DNA of 64,000 nt, taken from Blattabacterium cuenoti. GTDB lineage: Bacteria > Bacteroidota > Bacteroidia > Flavobacteriales > Blattabacteriaceae. Where the stretch lies: NCBI RefSeq assembly GCF_014252055.1, contig NZ_CP059208.1, positions 248,001 to 312,000 on the forward strand. The letters run 5' to 3'. Positions 55,156 through 62,690 of the stretch are shown here, in pieces. The notes under the pieces were generated by a model. It was not told where the DNA came from, did not search any database, and worked only from the letters and a program-made list of their open reading frames with translations. A program made the position numbers and the translations under genes. The stretch's first letter is position 1, and every line of letters begins with the position of its first letter.

Positions 55156-55995
55156 TTAGGATCTAATTCTTCCATTCTTATATTCTCCCATAATAGATAA
55201 TTTATGAAGACATGTAATTTTTTGTATCCGTTGTTTCATTTTTTCATAATCTTTTATATTGTTAAATATTACATCTACATAAAACGAATATTCCCAAGGT
55301 CTTTGTATTATGGGAATAGATTGTATTTTAGTCATATTGATACCAATACTTGATATAATACTCAATATCTTAGAAAGGCTACCAGTAGTATGTAATATTT
55401 TAAATCTTAGAGAGGCTTTATTAAAAAAATCATTTTCATTTTGTTCATAACAATTTTTAATAATAAAAAATCTGGTAAAATTGCTTTCGATAGTTTGTAT
55501 GTTTTTATAAATAATTTCCAAACCATATTCTTTAGCTGCATTTTCAGAAGCTATTGCTGCTAAACCTCTTTTTTTATATATAGATATATGTTTAGCAGCG
55601 GAAGCAGTATCAAAGTATTCTGATATTTTTATCCAAGAATGAGCATCTATAAATGATTCACATTGTAATAACGCCATAGGATGAGAATAAATCTCTTTTA
55701 TATCTTCTATATCCTGTCCAGGATAAGCCATTAAATGATGTTTAATTGGCATATAAACCTCTCCAATAATCTTTAAATTATATTCTGATAAAAGACTATA
55801 ATTAGTCAATATCGTTCCAGCTATGGTATTTTCTATAGCCATAACTCCGATATCTACATTTGATTTAGCTACAGAAAAAGCTAATTTTCTAAAAGAAGAA
55901 CATTCCATTAACTTATATTTACATCCTACGAAATAAGTAGAAACAGCCGCATGATGGAAACACCCCTTCACACCTTGTATCGCTATTCTTTTCAT
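55156..55995 (-). CDS. pheA: Prephenate dehydratase
   Basis: PheA turns prephenate into phenylpyruvate. The catalytic domain shows IQGVKGCFHHAA, MAIENTIAGTILTNYSLL, SHPMALLQCESFI and IESNFTRFFII with the TRF motif. An ACT domain follows (about 195-272) with TGSLSKILSIISSIGINMTKIQS and WEYSFYVD, suggesting possible phenylalanine feedback; the usual ESRP reads QSIP, so sensitivity is uncertain. It is the first gene of the aromatic group and has a good promoter match upstream. Confidence 0.93.
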   Translation of the reverse strand: MKRIAIQGVKGCFHHAAVSTYFVGCKYKLMECSSFRKLAFSVAKSNVDIGVMAIENTIAGTILTNYSLLSEYNLKIIGEVYMPIKHHLMAYPGQDIEDIKEIYSHPMALLQCESFIDAHSWIKISEYFDTASAAKHISIYKKRGLAAIASENAAKEYGLEIIYKNIQTIESNFTRFFIIKNCYEQNENDFFNKASLRFKILHTTGSLSKILSIISSIGINMTKIQSIPIIQRPWEYSFYVDVIFNNIKDYEKMKQRIQKITCLHKLSIMGEYKNGRIRS

Positions 55996-56055
55996 GAAAC
56001 TAGAATTAAATTAATGTAAAAAGTTTCATTATCAAGCGGAAAAATAAATTCCGAG

Positions 56056-56086
56056 CAAATATAAAAAATTATTCTAATTAATGCAA
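56056..56086 (-). promoter_or_regulatory. Promoter of the pheA operon (TTG-N20-TATATTTG)
   Basis: On the minus strand TTG (56086-56084) and TATATTTG (56063-56056) are 20 bases apart, an exact match to the Bacteroidota primary promoter. A start near 56049 would leave a leader of about 54 bases before pheA. Confidence 0.55.
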
Positions 56087-56090
56087 TAAA

Positions 56091-56106
56091 CATCCATATT
56101 TGGATG
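56091..56106. promoter_or_regulatory. Perfect 6-base-pair inverted repeat between the pheA and mntH promoters
   Basis: CATCCA and TGGATG flank TATT. It lies between the outward-facing -33 elements of pheA and mntH. It may be an operator for either or may be chance. Confidence 0.35.
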
Positions 56107-56108
56107 GA

Positions 56109-56152
56109 TTGAACAAAAAAATTAAAACGGTTAACTTTATGTTTATGTTAAC
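56109..56152 (+). promoter_or_regulatory. Candidate promoter and operator of mntH
   Basis: TTG (56109-56111) is followed after 20 bases by TAACTTTA (56132-56139), seven of eight with the -7 consensus. Two GTTAAC hexamers, 56130-56135 and 56147-56152, straddle the -7 element and likely start site, an arrangement suited to a repressor such as MntR or Fur. The regulator is not known. Confidence 0.35.
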
Positions 56153-56205
56153 GTTATTTATTATACAGAATATATACGTTATACAATACGAACTAGATTT
56201 TTTCT

Positions 56206-57555
56206 ATGATACAAAAAAAAAGATCTCCTCTTATAGGATGGAGGAAAGAGAATAAACATCCTACCCTTTCGGAGGTTTTCTCTTCTATTTATGTACCTCA
56301 AAAAAAAGGAATGTGGAAAAAATTTTTTGCTTTTACAGGACCAGGATTCCTAATTGCTGTAGGATACATGGATCCTGGAAATTGGGCTACTGATATTTCT
56401 GGAGGTTCTAAATTTGGTTATATGCTGTTATCTGTTATTTTTATATCCAATTTATTTGCTATCATTTTACAACATTTAGCTCTAAAATTAGGAATTGTTT
56501 GTGAAAGAGATTTAGCACAAGCATGTAGAGATAACTATCCCCCATTTATTAGTTTTATATTATGGATTTTATGTGAGATAGCTATTGCTGCTTGTGATTT
56601 AGCAGAAATTATCGGTTGTTCGTTAGCATTAAAACTTCTTTGTAATATTCCTATTACATGGGGGGTATTAATTACCACTATAGATGTTTTAATTATTTTA
56701 TTTTTTCAATCTAAAGGATTTAGATATATTGAAAGTTTAGTTGCTACCCTAATATTTACAATTTTAATTTGTTTTAGTTTTGAAATTATAAGTTCAAAAC
56801 CAGAAATTATTCCTATATTAAAAGGAATAATCCCTAATCCTAGGATCATTCAAGATCCTCATGCTTTTTATATATCAATTGGAATATTAGGAGCAACAGT
56901 CATGCCTCACAATCTTTATTTACATTCAAGTATCATACAAACTAGAGATTATCCACGTACTATTGAAGGAAAAAAAATGGCTATAAAATATGCTACAATA
57001 GATAGCACTTTATCTCTATCTTTAGCATTTTTTATAAATGCAGCTATATTGATTGTATCTGCAGCTACTTTTCATAAATATGGACATACAGAAGTAGCAG
57101 ACATTATGGATGCGCATAAGCTTTTAACTCCAATATTAGGATCTAGTTTTGCTGGAGTTTTTTTTGCATTAGCTTTACTAGCTTCAGGACAAAATTCTAC
57201 ATTAACTGGAACATTAGCTGGACAAATAGTAATGGAAGGATTTCTAAATATAAGATTAAAACCTTGGATAAGGAGACTTATTACAAGATTAATCGCTATC
57301 GTACCAGCTATGATCACAGCCATTTTATATGGAGAAAAAGGGACGGCAGAATTACTAATCATTAGTCAAATAATACTATCCATACAGTTGATATTTGCTA
57401 TCATTCCATTAGTAAATTTTACAGGAGATTCAGAAAAAATGGGAATTTTTGTAAATGGCCAAATTTTAAAAATACTATCCTGGGTTATTACTTCTCTAAT
57501 AATACTACTAAATTCATTTTTATTATACAATACTTTCTATTTAGGATGGAGTTGA
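56206..57555 (+). CDS. mntH: Nramp-family divalent metal transporter
   Basis: MntH imports Mn2+ (and Fe2+) with protons. The 449-residue product has about eleven helices; TM1 has VGYMDPGNWATDISGGSKFGY with the DPGN metal motif and TM6 has ATVMPHNLYLHSSI with MPH. LASGQNSTLTGTLAGQIVMEGFL is the family consensus transport signature. The N-terminal 40 residues are cytosolic and basic. It is a single rightward gene after the longest spacer of the window and ends in a 19-base overlap with the convergent rplI. Confidence 0.94.
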   Translation: MIQKKRSPLIGWRKENKHPTLSEVFSSIYVPQKKGMWKKFFAFTGPGFLIAVGYMDPGNWATDISGGSKFGYMLLSVIFISNLFAIILQHLALKLGIVCERDLAQACRDNYPPFISFILWILCEIAIAACDLAEIIGCSLALKLLCNIPITWGVLITTIDVLIILFFQSKGFRYIESLVATLIFTILICFSFEIISSKPEIIPILKGIIPNPRIIQDPHAFYISIGILGATVMPHNLYLHSSIIQTRDYPRTIEGKKMAIKYATIDSTLSLSLAFFINAAILIVSAATFHKYGHTEVADIMDAHKLLTPILGSSFAGVFFALALLASGQNSTLTGTLAGQIVMEGFLNIRLKPWIRRLITRLIAIVPAMITAILYGEKGTAELLIISQIILSIQLIFAIIPLVNFTGDSEKMGIFVNGQILKILSWVITSLIILLNSFLLYNTFYLGWS

Positions 57556-58010
57556 AGATCTGAAGATGGCAATACTTCAAAATTTAATGTAAATTCTTTT
57601 TTTTGATGTAATCGTATATTTGCTTTATGTTTCCCTATTTTTTTAATTACTTTATTTCCAGGTATTCTAATAAGTTTTTTATCTATAGATATTCCTTCTT
57701 TATTTAAAATATTCATAAGGAAATGATTATTTATAGAACCGAAAAGCTTTCCCCCTTTTCCAACTTTAGCTGGAATTTTTATAGTTAATTTACTTAGTTT
57801 TTCTTCAATTTCTTTCCATTTTTCTATCAAAAAACGTTCTTTCTTAGAACGTTGTTTCAATATTTCACGAATACTTTTTATAGTTTCAGGTAATGCTAAA
57901 ACAGCATAACCCTTAGGAATTAGATAATTCCTAGCATATCCAGGTTTTACATCTATTTCATCATATTGAAAGCCTAAATTTTCTATGTCTTTTTTTAAAA
58001 TAATTTTCAT
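57537..58010 (-). CDS. rplI: 50S ribosomal protein L9
   Basis: L9 is a two-domain protein of the large subunit. The N-terminal MKIILKKDIENLGFQYDEIDVKPGYARNYLIPKGYA is diagnostic; a long connecting helix and a C-terminal domain (VGKGGKLFGSINNH...EGISIDKKLI) follow. Length 157 is normal. It is the third gene of the rpsF-rpsR-rplI cluster, three bases after rpsR. Its 3' end overlaps mntH by 19 bases. Confidence 0.96.
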   Translation of the reverse strand: MKIILKKDIENLGFQYDEIDVKPGYARNYLIPKGYAVLALPETIKSIREILKQRSKKERFLIEKWKEIEEKLSKLTIKIPAKVGKGGKLFGSINNHFLMNILNKEGISIDKKLIRIPGNKVIKKIGKHKANIRLHQKKEFTLNFEVLPSSDLQLHPK

Positions 58011-58013
58011 ATT

Positions 58014-58316
58014 TTATCTTAAATCATCTGTAACAAAGGGTAATAGACCAATATGTCTACATCTTTTTATAGCGGAATTTAATTTATTTTGATTTTTCTG
58101 CAAGGTTCCTGTAATACGACGTGGTAAAATTTTTCCTTGTGCATTAAGAAATTTTATTAAAAATGTAGGATCTTTATAATCTATATATTTAATATTTCTT
58201 TTTTCAAAATAACAATATTTTTTTTCTGTTTTTGTTTCTATTTTAAGAGGAGATAAATATCTCAAATCACTATCTTTTTTTGTTGTATTATTTTGATTAG
58301 ATTCTTCTAAAATCAT
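58014..58316 (-). CDS. rpsR: 30S ribosomal protein S18
   Basis: S18 pairs with S6 on the small-subunit platform. The core YIDYKDPTFLIKFLNAQGKILPRRITGT and the end LNSAIKRCRHIGLLPFV are diagnostic. At 100 residues it has a slightly long N-terminal lead of about 35 residues rich in Asn and Lys, usual for flavobacteria. It lies between rpsF (6 bases) and rplI (3 bases). Confidence 0.96.
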   Translation of the reverse strand: MILEESNQNNTTKKDSDLRYLSPLKIETKTEKKYCYFEKRNIKYIDYKDPTFLIKFLNAQGKILPRRITGTLQKNQNKLNSAIKRCRHIGLLPFVTDDLR

Positions 58317-58322
58317 AATTAA

Positions 58323-58688
58323 TTATTTATCCTTTTTTAATAATTTTTTTCTTCTTCTTTCAGCATATTCTATTCCATACTTATTTAATTTAACAGTTAA
58401 AAAACGAAGTATTCTTTCATCCTGTCTCAATTTTAATTCTAAATCAGAGATTAAATTGGAAGTTAATAAAAACTCAAATAAATGATAACAACCGCTCTGT
58501 TTTTTATGAATAGGATAAGCTAGTTTTTTTAGCCCCCAATGTTCCTGATGAACAATTTTCCCTTTCTTTATTAGAAGAAAATCTTCATACTCTTTTGCTG
58601 TATCTTTTGCTTGATCATCAGATAATATAGGAGTTATTATGATGATATTTTCATAGTGTTTAAGCATCGGATTATTTTTATTAAACAT
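58323..58688 (-). CDS. rpsF: 30S ribosomal protein S6
   Basis: S6 forms the platform heterodimer with S18. The product has LKHYENIIIITPILSDDQAKDTAKEYEDFL, WGLKKLAYPIHKKQSGCYHLFEF and DERILRFLTVKL, as in the family. The first codon at 58688 gives MFNKNNPMLKHYEN; the Met at residue 8 (MLKHYEN) is an equally likely start. It leads the rpsF-rpsR-rplI cluster, 42 bases after gltX. Confidence 0.95.
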   Translation of the reverse strand: MFNKNNPMLKHYENIIIITPILSDDQAKDTAKEYEDFLLIKKGKIVHQEHWGLKKLAYPIHKKQSGCYHLFEFLLTSNLISDLELKLRQDERILRFLTVKLNKYGIEYAERRRKKLLKKDK

Positions 58689-58730
58689 ATAAATCTATAT
58701 TTTTTATGTTGTTTTTTCAAAAAATATATT

Positions 58731-60251
58731 CTAAATCTTTTCTTTTATTTTATTAATTAAATTATCCAAACGTTGTATACTTTCTTCTTTTCCTATCATT
58801 TCAAAAATGATGAAAATATCAACTCCTTTTAAACTTCCTACCAAGGATAAACGAAATAATTGCATCATTTTAATTCTACACTTATTTTCTTTATAATTTT
58901 GAAAAAAAAGTTTCAAGTTTACAGATATAAATTTATTTATTTTGTATAATGATGATTTTGCGTCATTTAATTTTAATATGATTTTTTCATGATTATTTTT
59001 TATCTTGTTAAAAAAATAAGGATCATAAAAACTAGGTCTAATAAAGAAATAAAAAGAATGTTCCCATATTTCATGAATAAAATGAATTCTATTTATTGTT
59101 AAGTTTATTACTTTCCAAAAGTAATCTGTTTTATATTTTGAAATAGTATTTTTCTGTACTTTCTTACACAAAAAGGAAAAGACTTCTTCTTTTTTTTTTA
59201 TTAAATATCTTTTATTGAACCAATAAACCTTTTTTATGTCAAAAAAAACACCAGATTTTCTTATCCTTTTCAAGGAAAAGGATTTAATTAACTCTTGTAA
59301 AGAAAAAATTTCCCTTTCTCCTCCAGGATTCCATCCCAATAAAGCTAACATATTTACAAAAGCGTCTGGAAAATAACCTAATTCTTTATATCCTGGAATA
59401 ATAGTATTATTATTCATCCATTGCATAGGATATATAGGAAAATCCAACATATCTGCATCTCTTTTGCTAATTTTTCCCTTACCATCTTTTCTTAAAATTA
59501 AAGGTAAATGTGCAAAATTTGGAGACTCCCATCCAAAGGATCTATATAATAGTGAATGCAAAGCTAAAGACGATAACCATTCTTCTCCTCGAATAACATG
59601 AGTTATTTTCATCAAATGATCATCAACTGTGCTTGCTAAATGATAAGTAGCTCCTCCATATGATTTTAACAATATTTTATCATCTAAATGATCTGTATCA
59701 ACTGTTATGCATCCACGTATTATATCATGCATTTTTAATTTTTCTCCAGGATTTATTTTAAATCGAATAACATAGGAAGAACATGCTCCTAACTTTTTTT
59801 TTAATTGTTTATTGGTCATATTTAATGAATTATCTAGCTTATTTCTATTTTCATAGTTATATGAAAAAGTTAATCCTATCTCTTTATATTCTTTCCTTTT
59901 TCTATCAAGATCTTCATCTGTTTCAAAGGCATAGTATGCATCTCCCTTTTCTAACAATTTATTGATATAATAACGATAAATATTCAATCTTTTAGATTGA
60001 TGATAAGGATAATATGGGCCTCCATATCCAACTCCTTCATCTGGCTCAATATGACACCATTTTAATGTTTTTATAATATAAGATTCAGAATTAGGAACAA
60101 ATCTCTTTTGATCAGTATCTTCTATTCTAAGAACAAATGTTCCTCCATATTTTTTAGCAAATAGATAATTATATAATGCTGTTCTTATTCCTCCTAAATG
60201 AAGGGGGCCTGTAGGACTTGGAGCAAAACGGACCCTTACAAAATGTGACAT
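58731..60251 (-). CDS. gltX: Glutamate--tRNA ligase
   Basis: GluRS charges tRNA-Glu. The class I HIGH-type motif lies in VRFAPSPTGPLHLGGIRTALYN, the KMSKS-type motif in GKGKISKRDADM, and RIEDTDQKRFVP and HVIRGEEWLSSLALH are also seen. The C-terminal anticodon-binding part is diverged and Lys/Phe-rich. The frame opens at a TTG at 60260; the ATG at 60251 (MSHFVRVRFAPSPTG) is chosen. A T10 tract at 59190-59199 is in frame. mnmE is 27 bases or more upstream on the same strand. Confidence 0.95.
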   Translation of the reverse strand: MSHFVRVRFAPSPTGPLHLGGIRTALYNYLFAKKYGGTFVLRIEDTDQKRFVPNSESYIIKTLKWCHIEPDEGVGYGGPYYPYHQSKRLNIYRYYINKLLEKGDAYYAFETDEDLDRKRKEYKEIGLTFSYNYENRNKLDNSLNMTNKQLKKKLGACSSYVIRFKINPGEKLKMHDIIRGCITVDTDHLDDKILLKSYGGATYHLASTVDDHLMKITHVIRGEEWLSSLALHSLLYRSFGWESPNFAHLPLILRKDGKGKISKRDADMLDFPIYPMQWMNNNTIIPGYKELGYFPDAFVNMLALLGWNPGGEREIFSLQELIKSFSLKRIRKSGVFFDIKKVYWFNKRYLIKKKEEVFSFLCKKVQKNTISKYKTDYFWKVINLTINRIHFIHEIWEHSFYFFIRPSFYDPYFFNKIKNNHEKIILKLNDAKSSLYKINKFISVNLKLFFQNYKENKCRIKMMQLFRLSLVGSLKGVDIFIIFEMIGKEESIQRLDNLINKIKEKI

Positions 60252-60287
60252 AACTTCCAATATTTTATTTACTTTATAAAAAAAAAA

Positions 60288-61700
60288 TCATTTTCCAATA
60301 CAAAACTTAGAGAAAATATTTTTTAATATATCTTCATTTGTTGTCTCTCCCGTTATTTCTCCTAAATGACGTAATGCTTCTTTAATATGTATAGAAATTA
60401 AATCCTCTGAAAGTCCTTTATTTATCACATCATGCGCTAAACATATTTCTCTTAATGATAATTTCAAAGCTTCATAATGTCTACTTTGTGTAATAATGAC
60501 ATTTTTATCTTTCAATTTTTTAATAAATAAATGACTCAAAGTCCTAAGTATTTCATCTATTCCATGATTGTTTTTTGCAGAAACTTCAAAAAAATGAGAA
60601 AATCTAGATTTTAGATGTTTAAAATTTTTCAAATAGGAAATATCAGATTTATTCGCTACAATAAAAATATTTTTTGATGGATATTTTTTATAAATACTAT
60701 GAATATCATCAATAATTTCATTTTGACTTTTTATAGAAGAAAAATCAAAAACATATAATATCACTTCAGATTCTTCTATTTTTTTCATAGTTTTTTTTAC
60801 TCCAATAATTTCTATTGGGTCTTTAGATCTTCTAATTCCAGCTGTATCCATAAATCTAAAAAGAATTCCATTGAAAATAATTTCACCTTCTATACAATCC
60901 CTAGTTGTTCCTTCTTTATCAGATATAATAGAACGTTCTTCTTTAAGAATAGAATTGAATAAAGTAGATTTTCCTACATTTGGACTTCCAACTATTACAA
61001 CAATAATTCCTCTTTTTATCGCATTTCCTAACGAAAAAGATTCAATCAAATCTTTTAATGTTTTTTTTAATTCATCAAAAAATGATGAAAAATCAAACCT
61101 ATCATAAAAAATTAAATTTTCTTCTGAAAAATCCAATTCTAACTCCAAAATAGATGCAAAATCTAATAATTTATTCCTTAAATGTTTAATAGTATTAGAT
61201 AATGATCCTTTTATCTGTTGCAAGGATATATCATGAGAAACTTTATTTTCGGATGAAATAAGATCAGCTATAGCTTCGGCTTGCGATAAATCAATTTTTT
61301 TATTTAAAAATGCACGAAGTGTAAATTCTCCAGGTCTAGCTAAACGTATTCCTTTTTTTATTAATAATTGTAAAATTTTTTGTTGAATATAATAAGACCC
61401 ATGGCACGATATTTCTATCATATTTTCTCCAGTATAAGAAAAGGGAGTTTTAAAAACGGATATCAAAACTTGATCCAAAAAGTTTTCCTTTTCTACTTCT
61501 TTTTCTACTTTTTCTACTAGATAACCCATATGAATAGTGTGGGTAGATTGATGATCTAGTTTTTTTCCTGGTTTAACGGAAATAAAAACATCTTCAACAA
61601 TAGAAATAGAATTTTTTCCAGAAATACGAATAATAGAAATAGCTCCGGAACCAATAGTAGGAGTAGCTAAAGAAGCAATAGTATCATCATTTATCAGCAT
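60288..61700 (-). CDS. mnmE: tRNA uridine-5-carboxymethylaminomethyl modification GTPase
   Basis: MnmE with MnmG modifies wobble uridine 34. The N-terminal folate domain starts DTIASLATPTIGSGAISIIRISG and has SYTGENMIEISCHGS; the inserted GTPase domain has VGSPNVGKSTLFNSIL near residue 237, DTAGIRRS and NKSD; the C-terminus ends with the catalytic CIGK motif. Length 470 is normal. It is divergent from prmC across 80 AT-rich bases in which I see no clear promoter. Confidence 0.96.
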   Translation of the reverse strand: MLINDDTIASLATPTIGSGAISIIRISGKNSISIVEDVFISVKPGKKLDHQSTHTIHMGYLVEKVEKEVEKENFLDQVLISVFKTPFSYTGENMIEISCHGSYYIQQKILQLLIKKGIRLARPGEFTLRAFLNKKIDLSQAEAIADLISSENKVSHDISLQQIKGSLSNTIKHLRNKLLDFASILELELDFSEENLIFYDRFDFSSFFDELKKTLKDLIESFSLGNAIKRGIIVVIVGSPNVGKSTLFNSILKEERSIISDKEGTTRDCIEGEIIFNGILFRFMDTAGIRRSKDPIEIIGVKKTMKKIEESEVILYVFDFSSIKSQNEIIDDIHSIYKKYPSKNIFIVANKSDISYLKNFKHLKSRFSHFFEVSAKNNHGIDEILRTLSHLFIKKLKDKNVIITQSRHYEALKLSLREICLAHDVINKGLSEDLISIHIKEALRHLGEITGETTNEDILKNIFSKFCIGK

Positions 61701-61780
61701 ACATAGATAATATAAAATAATAGTAATATCAAAAAATTATTAACAAACAAAATAAATATTTTTTTTTAATTAGCATTATT

Positions 61781-62683
61781 ATGGTTTACATAAATGTATT
61801 TTATCATTGTTTTAAAAAACAACTTAATCCCTTATATTCTGAAAAAGAACTAGATAATATTTTTTTTTTACTAATAACTCACATATTAAAATGTGATAAA
61901 GTAACTGTACTTTTCTTACTAAATAAAAAGAAGAAAATAAGTTTTCTTGTCTATAAAGAACTAATGAAAAAATTATGGGAATTAAAAAATAATAGACCTA
62001 TTCAATATGTAATAGAACATGCTTATTTTTTTGGAATGAAATTCATAGTAAACGAAAAAGTTTTTATTCCAAGACCAGAAACAGAAGAATTAGTACATTG
62101 GATATTACAAGAAAACTATAATAAGGACCCTTATAAGGATAATTATGTTCAAATATTTGATATAGGAACAGGAAGTGGATGTGTAGCAATTACTTTAAAG
62201 AAGAGAAACCCTAAAATAGGACATATATATGCAATAGATTATTCTAATGAAATAATTTCCATAGCCAAAAAAAATAAGAGATTACATAATGTTATCATTT
62301 ATTTAATGAAATTAGACGTTTTAAATGATTTAATTTCCTATTGTCCAAAAACTAAAAATAATTCTATTAGTATTGTAGTTAGTAATCCTCCTTATATAAG
62401 ATTATCTGAAAAAAAAATCTTACATCCAAACATTATTCAGTACGAACCTTATAGAGCGTTATTCGTTCCTAATCATGATCCTCTAGTTTTTTACAAAAAA
62501 ATTTCTTTTTGGATAAAAAAAAGATTTAATGGAATCGTATATATTTATTTTGAGATAAATCAATTCATCTATTTGGATGTTCTTAATTTCCTAAGAAATA
62601 TAGGTTTTTTTAATATAGAAATAAAAAAAGATTATCAAGGGATATTCCGAATGATTCGTGCAATATACTATGGAAAAAAATAA
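61781..62683 (+). CDS. prmC: Release factor glutamine methyltransferase
   Basis: PrmC methylates the GGQ glutamine of release factors 1 and 2. Visible are the N-terminal helical domain, RPIQYVIEHAYFFGMKFIVNEKVFIPRPETEELVHW, the SAM loop FDIGTGSGCVAI, and the catalytic NPPY in VVSNPPYIRLSE. The end of the gene is followed after 7 bases by ligA. The 300-residue length is normal; the N-terminal domain is diverged, as is common in this gene. Confidence 0.94.
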   Translation: MVYINVFYHCFKKQLNPLYSEKELDNIFFLLITHILKCDKVTVLFLLNKKKKISFLVYKELMKKLWELKNNRPIQYVIEHAYFFGMKFIVNEKVFIPRPETEELVHWILQENYNKDPYKDNYVQIFDIGTGSGCVAITLKKRNPKIGHIYAIDYSNEIISIAKKNKRLHNVIIYLMKLDVLNDLISYCPKTKNNSISIVVSNPPYIRLSEKKILHPNIIQYEPYRALFVPNHDPLVFYKKISFWIKKRFNGIVYIYFEINQFIYLDVLNFLRNIGFFNIEIKKDYQGIFRMIRAIYYGKK

Positions 62684-62690
62684 ATTTATA

